Part shown: in pieces, positions 1-11,390 of the stretch | How positions within the stretch are numbered: position 1 is the stretch's first letter | Layout of the letters: every line of letters starts with the position of its first letter | Assembly (NCBI GenBank): GCA_029204225.1 | Contig: CM055095.1 | Coordinates: 65,154,625-65,218,624, forward strand | DNA from: Diphasiastrum complanatum | Taxonomy: Eukaryota > Streptophyta > Lycopodiopsida > Lycopodiales > Lycopodiaceae | Reading direction: 5' to 3' | DNA: 64,000 nucleotides | Made by a program: the position numbers and the translations under genes | The notes under the pieces: generated by a model | What the model was told of the DNA's origin: nothing | Seen by the model: the letters and a program-made list of their open reading frames with translations, nothing else | Database searches by the model: none

Positions 1-575
1 ATTAATTCATACTCTCAAAAATAAAAGTACAGTCCACCAAAGAGATTAGAAATGGTTTGTGTGTGGTGTTACTGAAAATCAAATTCAATGTGAAGTATGG
101 TTCTGAAATAAATGGAAGAGCAGTGTGATATCGCAAGTTTCTCAGGCATCAAAGACAGCCAGCATCTGATCAAAAATTGAGGAGTCATAGACGTCCGTGT
201 TCTGATCAGAGTGAGTAAACAAGCACGATCAAACAACGATAGAGTGCATTTAATCATAACAAACATTCATTTAAATTATACACAGATATAAAAGATGCTG
301 CTACTATATTACACTGAAGCACAATATAAATAGCAACTATAAAAGTCGTTGTACTTGGAAGTATATGGCTTTTGTGACAATTGTACATAGTATATATGGT
401 CAACAAATCATGATCGTTGATGTGGATGAGGACATCGCAAAATCTCTCACTTTGCATTTTACGTGAAGTGTTTTTCTCTCACTTCGCAAATTACGGGAAG
501 TGGCTGGGAACATTCCTCGTTCAAAACAGAAAATCTTGGACAGTTTTCTCTCCTTTCGAGGTTTCTGCGAAAAAG
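1..575 (-). repeat. partial 3' LTR of family A copy 1
   Basis: Positions 1-570 match 3815-4490 in the same orientation, including the start ATTAATTCATACTCTC. The match ends near GCGAAAAAG, where reverse-transcriptase coding sequence begins on the minus strand. The LTR is cut on both sides, by the window edge and by an internal deletion. The segment 440-510 carries tandem copies of a short unit containing CTCACTTCGCAAATTACGGG. Confidence 0.8.
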
Positions 576-584
576 AGCTATGTG

Positions 585-2130
585 AACTGAATTGGTGCCT
601 ATATGCTTTGAATAAACATTACAGTTAGCTGAATTATTTGCAAATCCCAATTGAATGAGATAAGAGTTGATTCTATCAAACCATGCTCTTGTGGCCTGTT
701 TCAAATCATAGATTGCTTTGTGCAGGTTGCACACTTTGTGCTCTTGGCCTTTAACTTCAAATCCTTTCAGTTGGAAGGTGTACAGATCCTCTTCGACATT
801 GTCGTTGAGAGATGTTGTCTTGACATCCATTTGGTGCATTGCGAGATCTTCCCTAGCTGCTAACGCAATCGGAGTCCTGATTGACTGCATCTTGACGACA
901 GGACTGAAAATTTCTTGATAATCCACTCCTTAGACTTGAGTGAATCCTTTTAGCAATGGAACCATTAGAGTTGATCTTCTTTTTAAAGATCCACTTGTTG
1001 TCAATAACTCTCTTGTGAGTGGGGAAGTCGACCAGTGTCCAGGTCTGATTCGTCAAAAGTGAGTTGTACTCACTTTGCATAGCTTCTTGCCACTTCACAA
1101 CATCCTTGGAGTTAATTGCTTCGGCTAGGCTCTCTGGTTCTGATGAAGTCCAGAATGATTGAGGTGCATACCTCTCAGAAACTGTTCGAGTCCGTGAGGA
1201 TCTGCGGACGTCTGGTTGACCAGGATGCAATGATGCTTCTTTTTGAATTTCTCCAGATCCGTTCGAGCTAGCTTGGTCTGATCTGATGACTGGTACTGTT
1301 GGCTGCTCGGCTTCTATAGCTATAGCTGCATGTTCTGTAGAAGGAACATGAACGTTGGAAGAATTCATGCTACGTAAAATAGGATGAAATGACATAGCAT
1401 CGTTTATCGATGGTTGTTTGAAATCATAGTATGTATGTTCTTGAAATATTACATCCCTAGAGGCAAATACTACATTGGTGGATGGATTATAAACTTAATG
1501 TTCATTAGGATAGCCAATAAAAATACATTTATTTGTCCTATGATCCAGCTTCTTCCTAAGCTATTTAGGAATGTGAACAAAACATATACAACCAAAGATT
1601 TTTAAATAGCTGACACTAGGCTTGTGCCCATGCCAAACTTCATAAGGAGTTTTGTTGTTGATAGCTTTGGTGCTGGATCTGTTCTGCACGTAACAGGCTA
1701 TGGCAGTAGCTGCTGTCCAAAACTTCACATGTAGGTGTGCTTGATATAGCATGGATCTGGCTGAGTTGAGAAGAGTTCGATTCTTCCTTTCTGTAATCCC
1801 ATTTTGTTGAGGTGAATAGGAAGTGGTGAACTGTCTTTTAATACTTTGTTTAGCCATGTAGTTGGACATCTCGTTAGAGATGTATTCGCCACCACCATCA
1901 GTTTGGAGTGCCTTCACTTTTGTAGACATTTGTGTCTCAGCCATGGCCTTGAATCTCTTGAAGCATTCAAAGGCTTTAGATTTGTGCTTAATGAACATGA
2001 CTGTAGACCATCTAGAATAATCATCTATGAAAGTGATAAAATAGATTGCAATCTCCTATGGATGGAGTTGGCATTGGACCACAAAGATCGCTATGTACAA
2101 GATCCAATACATGCTTTGTTTTGATGGAAT
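585..2130 (-). pseudogene. Copia integrase and N-terminal reverse transcriptase, family A copy 1 (broken)
   Basis: The integrase frame (1561-1998) carries DGGGEYIS, with the second catalytic Asp, and NGITERKNRTL, with the catalytic Glu. The connector (853-1395) ends in the RT-leading segment with LVDFPTHKRVIDNKWIFKKK. The RT start (459-926) has HQMDVKTTSLNDNVEEDLYT and then stops in the palm domain at the junction with the LTR. The YVDD motif and RNase H are missing. Several frameshifts lie between these pieces, so no intact pol exists. Confidence 0.85.
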
Positions 2131-2418
2131 GTGATTTTGGAAACTTGCTCCTAGAGTGCTTCTCATAGATGCATGATTCACAAAAGAAAGATTTCCTATC
2201 TAATGAAGAAAGGAAAATTCAGTCCATCAACTAAATTAGTACAACGCATATAAGAAAATGATCTTGTATTCATGTGTCCAAATCAACTATGCACAGAACA
2301 GCACTGTTGTTTACATTTTCATTAGAGATACTAGCTAATGCAACTAAATTAGAGAGTACGTAAAGATTTCGATTCTAGTGCACATAGTCAGAGTAGTATC
2401 TTCCTTGAGTATTGTACA

Positions 2419-3600
2419 CTACTTAGATGAGAAAGTAACAGTGTAGCCCTCATCAGTTATCTTAGAGACTGATAACAGGTTCTTTGATAACTGAGGAACA
2501 TGAAAGACGTTAGGAGCACAAATAGATAGATCACTGTTGAAGGTGATCTTCTCTGTTTCTTTGCCTTCCATGCGTATGGTGCTTGAATCTCTAATGTAAA
2601 TGAATTGATCTCTGTTGTAAGCTGCATACTCGATAAACCATTCCTTGCGAGAGATCATGTGTTGGGTAGCGCCGCTGTCTAGGTACCAGTTATCACAGTC
2701 TTCGTTGCTACTGTTGTAAGCCATTAACAAATGTGTATCTTGCTCCTTGAATTCCATCACATTGGAGGAGTCTGGCTGTTGTTGTTGTTGTTGCTTCTTT
2801 GCCTAGATGTAGATCCGGATACGACACTCCCTGATGTCATGATTGGCTCTCTTGCAATATCTACAGAAAAGCTTCTTGCGCGATCCACCATGCTCACCTT
2901 GTTGCTGTTGCACTTGATTTTTGCCCTTGGAATATTTTTTCTTTTTGGTGTATAGAGCCATGGATTTGTTTTTGATGGACAGGCTGCTAGTCTTTCTCCG
3001 TATTTCTTTTTGAAGAAGATGACTGATCATCTTTTGAAAAGTGAGGTCATGGTTGTGTGGAGATCATCACCACAAAGTGTTCATATGACTTTAGAAGAGA
3101 AGAAAGCAAGGTCATAATGGCATTATCATCTTGAATAGAACATCATATAGCTGATAACTGATCCAATAAAGACTTGAAGCTATTAATGTGAGAAGTGATG
3201 GCAGTAGAATCAAACATGCTAAGAGTAAAGAACTTCCTTATAAGATGTAATCTAGCGCTTACATCATGAGTCTAATAGAGATTTGATAACAAATCTAATA
3301 CATCCTTAGAGGTTTTGCATGTGGTAACGTGGGATATTTGGGAGTCGGCTAGATTGAGTGTCACAATACATGCTAAGGCCTTCTGATCTTTGATCTTCCA
3401 TGCTTTTGCTTGATCACCATATTATGGTTTCAGGTCATCACCTTCTACTACATCCCAAAGATCTCTATCTATCAACATCATCTGGAGTTTTAACTTCCGA
3501 ATGTAGAAGTTAGAACCATTGAACTTGTCAATGATTCTAGCCTCGTTGGATGATGATGAAGAGCTACCAAGATGAGACATGAAAACAGTAATATAAATGG
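2419..3600 (-). pseudogene. Copia gag and protease, family A copy 1 (broken)
   Basis: Capsid-like gag sequence at 3040-3600 is full of stops. The next frame (2803-3030) has a zinc knuckle, CRYCKRANHDIREC, that would bind the element RNA. The protease frame (2419-2760) has the active-site motif WYLDSGATQHM, so the catalytic Asp is still visible. Gag would form the particle and protease would cut the polyprotein. Frames are disconnected by shifts and a stop near 2800. The nearest relative in the window is 21667-22800. Confidence 0.85.
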
Positions 3601-3634
3601 AACAAACTTAATCTCTCGGTTTATTTGAGCTATG

Positions 3635-3646
3635 GCTTTGATACCA
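3635..3646 (-). other. primer-binding site, family A copy 1
   Basis: On the minus strand this reads TGGTATCAAAGC, one base from the complement of plant initiator tRNA-Met 3' end (TGGTATCAGAGC). It is separated from the LTR end by three bases, as in the plus-strand copy at 21602-21613. Confidence 0.75.
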
Positions 3647-3649
3647 ATC

Positions 3650-5132
3650 TGATGGGGCAAATAAGATGGAAGAACGTGAACGGAGAAGAGAGCAGGAATA
3701 TTGCGGAACAGCTCTCCTATTCTGGTCAGTTGCTAGATGCAAAAACAGTCTAATAGACAGCTTATGCTAAATGTAATCGCAGTTTTAAGTGTTCTAATTG
3801 CCCAACAGGATCTTAAAAATTAATTCATACTCTCAAAAACAAAAGTATAGTCCACCAAAGAGATTAGAAATGTTTTGTGTGTGGTATTACTGAAAATCAG
3901 ATTCAATGTGAAGTATGGCTCTGAAATAAATGAAAGAGTAGTATGATATCGCGAGTTTCTCAAGTGTCAAAGATAGCCATCGTTTGATCAGAAACTAAGG
4001 AGTCGTAGACGTCCGTGTTCTGATCAGAGTGAGTAAACAAGTGCGATCAAATAGCGATAGAGTGCATTCAATCACAACAAGCATTCATCTACATTATACA
4101 TAGATAGAAAAGCTGCTGCTACTATATTACACTGAAGCACAATACAAACAGCAATTACAACCAAAAATTGACAGCGTAACTGGGATGCTCAAATAATACA
4201 TCTCATTGATGGAGCAACCACTAATCTGTGCTTGGATGATCTATTTATACACTTCATCCATGTATCAATTACATTGAATGCTTGTCACCTAATTAGGAAA
4301 CCCGTTGTACTTGAAAGTATATGGCTTTTGTGACAACTGTACACAGTATATACTATTAACAAATCAAGATCGTTGACGCGGACGAGGACGTCGCAAAATC
4401 TCTCACTTCGCAAATTACAGGAAGTGGCTGGGAATGTTCCTCTTTCAAAATAGATAACCTTTGGCCTTTTTTTCTTCTTTTGAGCTTTCTGCGAAAAAGC
4501 CGAAGGTGCCTTTGATCAAGTTTAAGGTGCTCTTACAAAGTTGAAGGTGCCCTTAAAAGGCAAAGATCTCTTTAACAGTTCAACTCTCTCACTCTTTTCA
4601 GGAAAGCCGAAGGTGCCTTTAAAACAAGTTGAAGCTGTCCTTAAAAAGTTGGCAGAGGTGTCTTTAGCAGTTTAACTCTTAAAAATAGGAGACCTTCTGG
4701 AATTTTCTCTCTCTTTGCATTTTTCAAAAAAAACAAAAAAGATGAAGGTGTTGAAAATAGTTAAACTGTTGAACTATGAACAAGTTGACTTCTTCAAAAA
4801 ATAATTGAACGGAAGAAGTCAACGGTAAGTGTCGCAGTTTTCGGGAAGTATGAAAAATGTGAACTACAACACTTAGTGTATTTTTGCAGACTGTTCAAAA
4901 GCAATGTAAATCTGCAGACTTGTTCTAAATTCAAGTTTTGTGGAAGTCCTTGAAGATGGCCAAGTCTTCAATGACTTCAAGTTATTAAACTTAACATCTG
5001 AATTTGAAATTATGATGGGATTGGTTAACCTTTGTCGGAGATCATCCGGAAGTCCGTTGTAGATGCCCTTCAAATAAATTGGTTGTCTAAGTTATGATTC
5101 CAAGGAGGCAACTGTGGGCTTAATTTCCAGCA
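3650..5132 (-). repeat. 5' LTR of family A copy 1 (about 1.48 kb)
   Basis: Read on the minus strand it begins TGCTGGAAATTAAGCCC at 5132 and ends GCCCCATCA at 3650, three bases before the primer-binding site. A TATA box (GTATAAATAG, minus) lies at 4241-4250. The segment 4490-4640 holds short imperfect repeats around GAAGGTGCC. The first third matches the plus-strand 3' LTR at 30210-30572, and the second half matches 1-575 and 20780-21598. This shows that the long LTR is one unit. Confidence 0.85.
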
Positions 5133-5228
5133 CAAATGGTGATGGTACAACACGTTTACACAATAAGTGATATCATATTGGATGAAGGTGTCGCTGATTT
5201 CTCACTGTAAGTTGATGTCAAGTCTTAT

Positions 5229-5580
5229 TTGTTTTTTTTTTTTTGTAAATTCTTGGCCCATTGTAATTCTACATATATTATTCTATCCAAAATTCAAGAG
5301 TGGCAAAGTGTGAAGTCACTAATAGGAAATGTTGTTGATGTGCATGCTAGATATGGAGAATGTATTTACAAAGAGATGGTCCCATTAGACCTAAAACAGA
5401 GGAGGCTGTTTTTTTTTTATGATATGGATAAAGCATCGAAGAGGTCCACAGGGCATGAGAAACTAGTACCTATCCTTGTCCTTGAGTTAGACTTCCAAGA
5501 TTGGCCTTCCATGACTAATACAATTGTTTTGCCTCACAGATTAGTAGACAATCAGAGAAAAAATATGTGTAGTTAGTGCA
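5229..5580 (+). pseudogene. fragment of an unrecognised protein family, copy 1
   Basis: The frame encodes IQEWQSVKSLIGNVVDVHA followed by a stretch that aligns with the translation at 6540-6750 (IEWQSIQSLA, then IIDV and GVFFNDH). I do not recognise the family. It is preceded by a T-run that could be a splice-acceptor tract. Only about 110 codons are open and a stop follows at 5574. It may be one exon of a decayed gene or an unclassified mobile element. The two copies share only part of their residues, so the duplication is old. Confidence 0.4.
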
Positions 5581-5819
5581 TAACACCTCGTAAATGATAA
5601 AAAATCAGTGTGGTGACAAAAATAAATATGCCAAAAAAAAATTTCATTTGAAATAATATAAAAGAGGCATTTCAAATTCATTTTGCACTTTCACTCATAG
5701 AGGAGTTCATTTTCATGCTTTTGAATTCGGCCAATTTTGATGATCTCTTGCATTTTGATGGCCTTCAAATGACAAAAGTGGCCCATGATGTTGCAACCCC
5801 CGCCTGGGTGCCCTGCTAA

Positions 5820-6060
5820 ACCAATTGTAGATGAGAATAAAGTGCAACGACAACAACAACAAGAGAAATAGCCATACCAACAACAACAGCCAAATGAACA
5901 AGAAGAAGAAGAAGAAGAAGAATAAGAAGAGTAGCAACATCTAGAGCAACAATAGTAGACCGACAAGCAGTTGTAGCCAAACCAACAAAACAACTAGACC
6001 AACAATAGTAGTAGCCCAATGAGGAGCAACAACAGTAGCCAGATGAGCAATAGTATACAA
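5820..6060. repeat. CAA/GAA-rich low-complexity DNA
   Basis: Irregular runs of CAACAACAA and GAAGAAGAA make up most of this stretch. The long Cys/Ser/Leu-rich minus-strand frames here are translations of this simple sequence, not genes. Confidence 0.8.
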
Positions 6061-6364
6061 ACCGACAAGTGTGTACTTTTCACATGTGTGAGGACTTTTC
6101 AAACAATGTGAATAATCTCCTAAAATGTTTGTGATTGCACATAGATCTATCTTGCATTCAATATTTTCAATGAAAAAAATGTAGAAGATCAATGGATACC
6201 AAGAATATATCGTAAATATCAATGGATTTTGATGCATCCTTCTTCAAATGACTCTTTTTGAAAAAGAAAAATATCAAATAATATATATAGAAGCTCTTGG
6301 AAAGGAAGAATAACGGATTTCAAAGTATCAGCTGTCGGTCAATCTATCATGAAAGTTTTAGTTA

Positions 6365-7407
6365 GCATGCTTATCTTCACAAAGAGTTCAACATTCAGAA
6401 TTTGAATCCAGATGATAGAAGAAAATGCAATTGTAAGTATATGATTAATATGTACATATTCTGATTAAATTTCTTTAGTATTAGCATTTTCTTTATATTA
6501 ATTTTTTCTCACGATATTTTTGTTGGTTTTGAAGATTTGTATCCATCAAATTTCATTGAATGGCAATCAATTCAATCTCTTGCATGAATAATTGATGTCA
6601 TACATTTTGATATCGGCATTTTGCAATATAAAGGTCATTCTCCAAAATCTCTTTTAGAGTCAGGAGTGTTTTTTAATGATCACACCTATATTCCTGATAA
6701 AAATGGTTTAGTGGGTAGATTAGAGCCATATCCTCTACCAGATTTTTTCTAATGACGAATGGATTTCTCCAGATTCATCAATTTCAGAAAGTTTTTAATC
6801 TAGACTTTATATGGATATTCAGAGTATATTAAAATTTAGCATTGGTTCAAAGAATAATAGATTAAGTTGGTATCTACCTTTTACTATTTTTGTTGATTTT
6901 TTTTCCAAATGCAATGTTTGGCAAACAAAAACAATGTTTATTTGTAAGGACTTGAGTGATGAAATGCTCACCAAGTTGTTGAATGATCGTTGGGGTATGA
7001 AACCAAATGAACAAGTTTAGTGCAGAGTATGTAAGTCATCAATGACATTTAGATATCACATAGAAAAACAAATGATCACTTTTTCGTTGTATTATAGAAG
7101 ATGGATAAAATACAAAAAGGAGTGGAAGCCACTAGATCAAGATTATGCATTAAATAATCAAGAGAAACTTCAAATAAGAGTGAAAAAAAATGAAAACATT
7201 CTTGCTATGATAGAGGTTGAGAAATATTGGAGTCTCAATCACAATCGATCAGAACTAGACATGTTGCAATTCAATCTTCCTCAGTACTATCAATTTCAAT
7301 TGATTGGTGTTAAGGTACATTATGCCAACAGTTTCTCATGTGCAGGTAAGAGCAAGGCAGGAAGAGCATATAAAATGCAAATACATCGGAACATCCATCG
7401 AAATTGA
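6365..7407 (+). pseudogene. unrecognised spliced gene remnant, copy 2
   Basis: A short coding piece ending around 6430 (HKEFNIQNLNPDDRRKC) is followed by GTAAGTATATG. After an AT-rich gap, TTTTGAAG precedes a frame starting YPSNFIEWQSIQSLA. This looks like exon-intron-exon structure with an intron of about 100 bp. Further frames at 6811-7017 and 7042-7407 carry WYLPFTIFVDFFSKC and LPQYYQFQLIGVKVHYANS. In-frame stops at about 6585, 6752 and 7018 show decay. I cannot assign a function. No transmembrane or catalytic motif stands out. Confidence 0.4.
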
Positions 7408-7739
7408 AGATCCATAGAACTTGAACAACGTAATTTTCTATTATGTCGTATAATTTTTTGTATACATTATGTTTGAAAATATATGAACCGCTCAACTCGA
7501 GTATTATTGTTCAAGTTGAGGGTCTTTCTTTCCTATGATCTCTATATCCATTTCTCCAGATGGAAGTAACTTTGGTGGAGAATTTATAATTGAAATTGGA
7601 AATGAATTTTCGATAACAATTTTTATTGTCTCCTATCAGAAATACATTATCTCCTTTGGGAAGAAAAAATCCAAAAATTAATTGTCATCAAATAACAAGT
7701 CGTCCTTTAGCTTTACAAATTGGTCTAACTCTTCTCCTG

Positions 7740-7960
7740 ACGGTGGAGGGGGGGGGACGTAATAGGGCGAGATGTAGGAGGAGTTTCAAGAGGAGACTGA
7801 GAAGAAGCTTTAGGAGGAGACCTAGGAGATTTAGGAGGAGAAGGAGACTGAGAAAAAGCTTTAGGATATTTAAGAGATTTAGGAGGAGAAGGAGAAGAAG
7901 ATTTGGAAAGAGATTTATGAGATTTAGAAAAAGAGGAGATTGCTCTCAAGATATCCTTGA
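7740..7960. repeat. purine-rich degenerate tandem repeat
   Basis: Imperfect repeats of a unit close to GGAGATTTAGGAGGAGAAGGA fill this region. On the minus strand they encode a Ser-Pro-Lys-rich frame (7725-7970). That frame could be a tail on the H3-like remnant next to it, reached by a frameshift near 7960, but low-complexity sequence alone explains it. Confidence 0.6.
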
Positions 7961-7999
7961 ATGGAGACATTTGTGAAAAATCTCATAAATCATAATGAG

Positions 8000-8430
8000 G
8001 AGTGCCAAGAGACCTCCTCCTCTTTGAGACATTCCCACTCTGCACCCGAAATACAAGTCGGGTTGGTTGAGGTTGCTTCCGGTTTTTTTTTCAACCGTCG
8101 ATCTTAGAGGAGAGGACGGAGCTGGTCGGAAGTACTCAACAAACTTGTTAAATGTGTCTCGTAGCCTAAACACAATCATGAAATCCTTGGGCATAATAGT
8201 CACCCGCTTGGCACGAACAGCTGCAAAAACACAATGAAAATAATTTCACTCGGAAATCCTCATAGGCTATTTGTAGAGCTTCAATTATTGTGATTGTCCA
8301 TCGATAGACATCTTGTGACCTGTCTGATTAATCGATGGATGTGAGTTTTAGACATCAAAATATTGTTAGTCTTATGTAGCCTCTGAATGTCCTTCAACCA
8401 TGGCGGGTCACTGCCCCTTGGCCTAGGAGG
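8000..8430 (-). pseudogene. divergent histone H3 core-domain remnant
   Basis: Three minus-strand blocks match the H3 histone fold in order. Block 1 (about 8420-8285) has LKDIQRLHKTNNILMSK and then HRLIRQV, like the alpha-N and alpha-1 region. Block 2 (about 8289-8225) has EALQIAYEDFRVKLF, like the long alpha-2 helix. Block 3 (8220-8120) has AVRAKRVTIMPKDF, matching the loop 2 and alpha-3 region that is nearly invariant in H3. Blocks lie in different frames, so the gene is frameshifted. The canonical N-terminal tail with its Lys residues is not visible. The sequence is too divergent for a replication H3; it could be a CENH3-like or a captured copy. It sits between TE fragments. Confidence 0.6.
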
Positions 8431-8499
8431 TAGTGGGGCGGATGGCATTGCGGTGGTAGATTTCCATGGCGGCCTGCATGTAATGGGACACTACCATAA

Positions 8500-8692
8500 T
8501 AGATCCACGTAGTTTGTTTTGTCCATGGAAAGGCTTGCTTGATCTTGATGTAGATCTCTTGTAAGGTAACCTATGTGACTTAGAAAGTGCACATTGCTCA
8601 CAAACATGACTATTGCTTGACAAAGATTTGGGAAGACCAAGAACCACTTGCCTTTTTGCCATCACCTCCAATGACTTGAAGTTGAGATTGTT
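8500..8692 (-). mobile_element. Copia pre-integrase/integrase fragment
   Basis: The minus-strand frame contains SLEVMAKRQVVLGLPKSL, then CEQCALSKSHRLPYKRS and SRSSKPF. This is the zinc-binding HHCC region just ahead of the integrase core. It resembles the family B integrase at 17330-17480 but differs at many residues. No LTR or other domain of this element remains nearby. Confidence 0.75.
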
Positions 8693-8957
8693 TACTGTGC
8701 TTTAGGACCATAAACGGACCTACAAAAGATCCACAAGAGTGATTGGATGCTTGCTTAACAATCTATCAAAAAACTAGTCATTAAAAAGTTGATCTAGATT
8801 GGCAATTTGACAAACAACAAGCATTAACAATCAAAAGGATTGATCAACATTGAAATCCGAGCCCACATGTGTGTACTACAGGTTGTAGTACGGCCTTCAA
8901 GCTGAGAAACAAGTAGAAAATGATTTGGTTGCATTTGGATCACAAAAACTCAATGTG

Positions 8958-9836
8958 TGTTGGGGGTATTCCCAACAAAGTGTAAATAAATAAAATCATC
9001 CAATAAAATGTGTTGCGAGGGCATGGCATCCTGTGTGTATAAGCTCATGGGCCAATAAGCACGCAAGCCAAAGTGTAAATAAAATAAAATAGACTTGGGC
9101 CTTAGACTTGGGCATCCTGTGTGTATAAGCTCATGGCCCAATAAGCACGCAAGCCAAAGTGTAAATAAAATAAAACTTGAGGCCCAAAGTCAATTTTAAA
9201 CTTAGAGTTTACTTTTTGGAGTTGGGTCCAATTTTGGACTCACATGAATCTTGTGATTTCCAATGTACTTTTTGTGGACCCTTGGATCAAGTTGGGTCCA
9301 AGATGAATGGATAGGATCAATGTGAATATTAGCCAATAGGATTGAGGGGCAAGGGCCTTCCCCATTTTATAAAAAGACACCATTTGTACACTATTTGCAT
9401 GCCTAATAGAGAGGAGGAGACTCTACTATTTTGAGAGCTCAAGCATCCTCATTTGCTAATCAATCTTGCTTATGCTATTGTTGTGTTTGCTTGTTATTTC
9501 CATTTCTTCCATGCTTTTTGTTTGTGATTAGTTAAGGTTTTCCCATAAGCAATGACATTGAGCATTTGACCTAACCTCCATCTCATCTCTCTCTCTTTTT
9601 CTCTTCTCTTCTCTCTTCCTCTTCTTGTCTATCCTTTCCCTTCACCCAAAAGCATGATGAATGTTAGTGTAGAGGAGTAGAGTTAAAGGAGGGTAGTGTT
9701 AGTGGTGAATAGAGTTAAGGGAGGAAGTAGGAAACTAACTAAAAATAGCATCTATGCATAGTTAGGTACCTATCCAGTGATCCAATCCTTGTTGACAGGC
9801 GGGAGGGCTATACTACGTGAGATCTTCGACCCTACA
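8958..9836 (+). repeat. solo LTR (family F) with target-site duplication
   Basis: The unit begins TGTTGGGGGTATTCCC and ends CGACCCTACA. It is flanked by the direct repeat ATGTG at 8953-8957 and 9837-9841. A TATA box (TTTTATAAAAAG) lies at 9365-9376, followed by a pyrimidine-rich leader at 9590-9645. Two tandem copies of an approximately 84-bp unit lie at about 9026-9177. No internal coding region is present, so the element has collapsed by LTR-LTR recombination. Orientation is taken from the TATA box. Confidence 0.8.
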
Positions 9837-11058
9837 ATGTGTTAAAAAACTCAAAGAATTTAATAAAAGATTTGTTGTCTTTCATTCAGCAATCTGTGCC
9901 AATTAGTGAAGACTTGTCCTCACTGAAAGGGCCTTCTCCAAAAAAGAAATGCCCTCCACCTCAGGCTACAAAAGCTGTGGTTCAAGCGCACTCCCCTGAG
10001 AAGACGAAGAGAGTCAAAGTCATGGCCAAGAGAAAATTGAAAAATGATGACGGATCATCTAGCAGCTCTGGTAGTGACGGTGGTTCTGAAAGCGAGGCCA
10101 TACTTCCTGGTGGTTTGCTAGCGACAGGTGTAATCAAGATTGATTAGAATAAAATCAGGGAGACTATTCAGAACAAAAACCTAGTGTCGCGTAAGATCTT
10201 CACCTTGCCTATCGAAAAAGCTCATAGGCCTCCTATTCACCTCGATACGGGTAGGAGGATGATGGAAGTAAGAGCTCCTCACAAAGTGCATGTCACTAAT
10301 TTGATGAAGAAAATGAAGCTAAATCCACGTGCGACTATTGTGCCTTTTATTGTGCTAGTTGATCCTTACCAGTGTCCTTCAAAGGAGGCTTTTAATGAGA
10401 AAAAAGCTGAACTTTATGATTATTATGTTATTGGTGGATCCCACTCAACCAGGGCGTGAAGACATCTAGTGGCCGCTTATCCGACTACCAACATTTTTTG
10501 ATTTGTTGAATGTAAAATATTCTGTAATCTGACACTCGAAGAAGCAAAGTTACTTGCCTGGGATTACAATAATGATAATGATTATAGGGCCAGGATGTCA
10601 TTTGTTGAAAAGATTAGGTTTTTTCACCATGAATATGTTGATTATCTAAAATCTCATGAAAAAGATGATGGTGCATTGAGACGCCAATGTTTGCTAGAGG
10701 TTGGAGTAGTCGTTGATGAGTCTGAAAAGTCACATGGCCTTCGTAAATATGATTCGTGGTTTCAATTGGCTTTTCGACAAGGACAGGTGTGGGATATTCA
10801 AGACACTCTTTTCGGAATGTGGGGGAATAAGAAGCTAAAGGGCCAAAAGGTCTCAAAGGAAAAAGTTGTTCTAACAGCTTTGTCGAAAGAGGCTACAAAG
10901 AAGCTTGACCTTTAGATTGAGGAGCTCGCAGATGATATGAGGGGGCATTGGTGTAGATCTCTTCAGGGAATCAAGGATGAGACCACCATTGTGTCGGTAC
11001 TTTCATGTGTTGTCTCAAGGGAGCTTAGCATGGACGAGATGCACCTAGAGTTGAAGAA

Positions 11059-11248
11059 GTAAGCTATTTTGATACTCAGTCGTTTATGGCTGTTTTTAGT
11101 ATAGTACTTGCTTTTCAGAGCATCGAGTGGTGGACCAACTCGATGCAGTGCATCGAGTTACTAACACCATGTCAATGCACATCATCGAGTTTCTATTGCT
11201 TACCTCTCACATTAATTATTTGTTTCTCTCATCACGGTATTTCTGCAG
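11059..11248 (+). other. intron in ParB/methyltransferase copy A
   Basis: The donor is GTAAGCTATT after codons for LELKK and the acceptor is TTTCTGCAG before TCACAAAGTG. The same junction exists in copy B, where the donor is changed to GGAAGC. The intron holds an imperfect inverted repeat around ACTCGATGCAGTGCATCGAG at 11137-11160. Confidence 0.7.
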
Positions 11249-11390
11249 TCACAAAGTGTTGATCCGAATTCAAGAGGTGATGATGAAGCGGCTGAACTGT
11301 GCCAGCTAGGATGAGGTCAAACAAAACTATCCGACTACCAGCTCAACGAAAGCTTTGCCAGAATTCTTCTTGGCTTTCCAAAATTATAAG

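Larger units (their letters stand above)
1..5132 (-). mobile_element. Copia LTR retrotransposon, family A, truncated (copy 1)
   Basis: Minus-strand Ty1/Copia element. Its order on the minus strand is 5' LTR (5132-3650), primer-binding site, gag, protease, integrase, start of reverse transcriptase, then a partial 3' LTR that runs off the left window edge. The coding part stops inside reverse transcriptase near position 580 and joins directly to the middle of the 3' LTR. The rest of RT, RNase H and the first half of that LTR are therefore deleted. Reading frames are broken by many stops and shifts. The same family occurs on the plus strand at 20780-30572. The element cannot encode a working polyprotein. 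Confidence 0.9.

Noticed and set aside
651-918. Plus-strand frames over 651-918
   Set aside because: They are the antisense of the family A reverse transcriptase.
5691-6237. Cys/Ser/Leu-rich minus-strand frames
   Set aside because: They translate CAA and GAA simple sequence and look like genes only because these triplets lack stops.
7626-7976. Arg-rich plus-strand frame
   Set aside because: It is the translation of purine-rich tandem repeats, not a basic DNA-binding protein.
10440-10520. Selenocysteine or programmed recoding at the shared TGA
   Set aside because: Both copies have further ordinary stops and lost splice sites, so pseudogene decay is the simpler reading.
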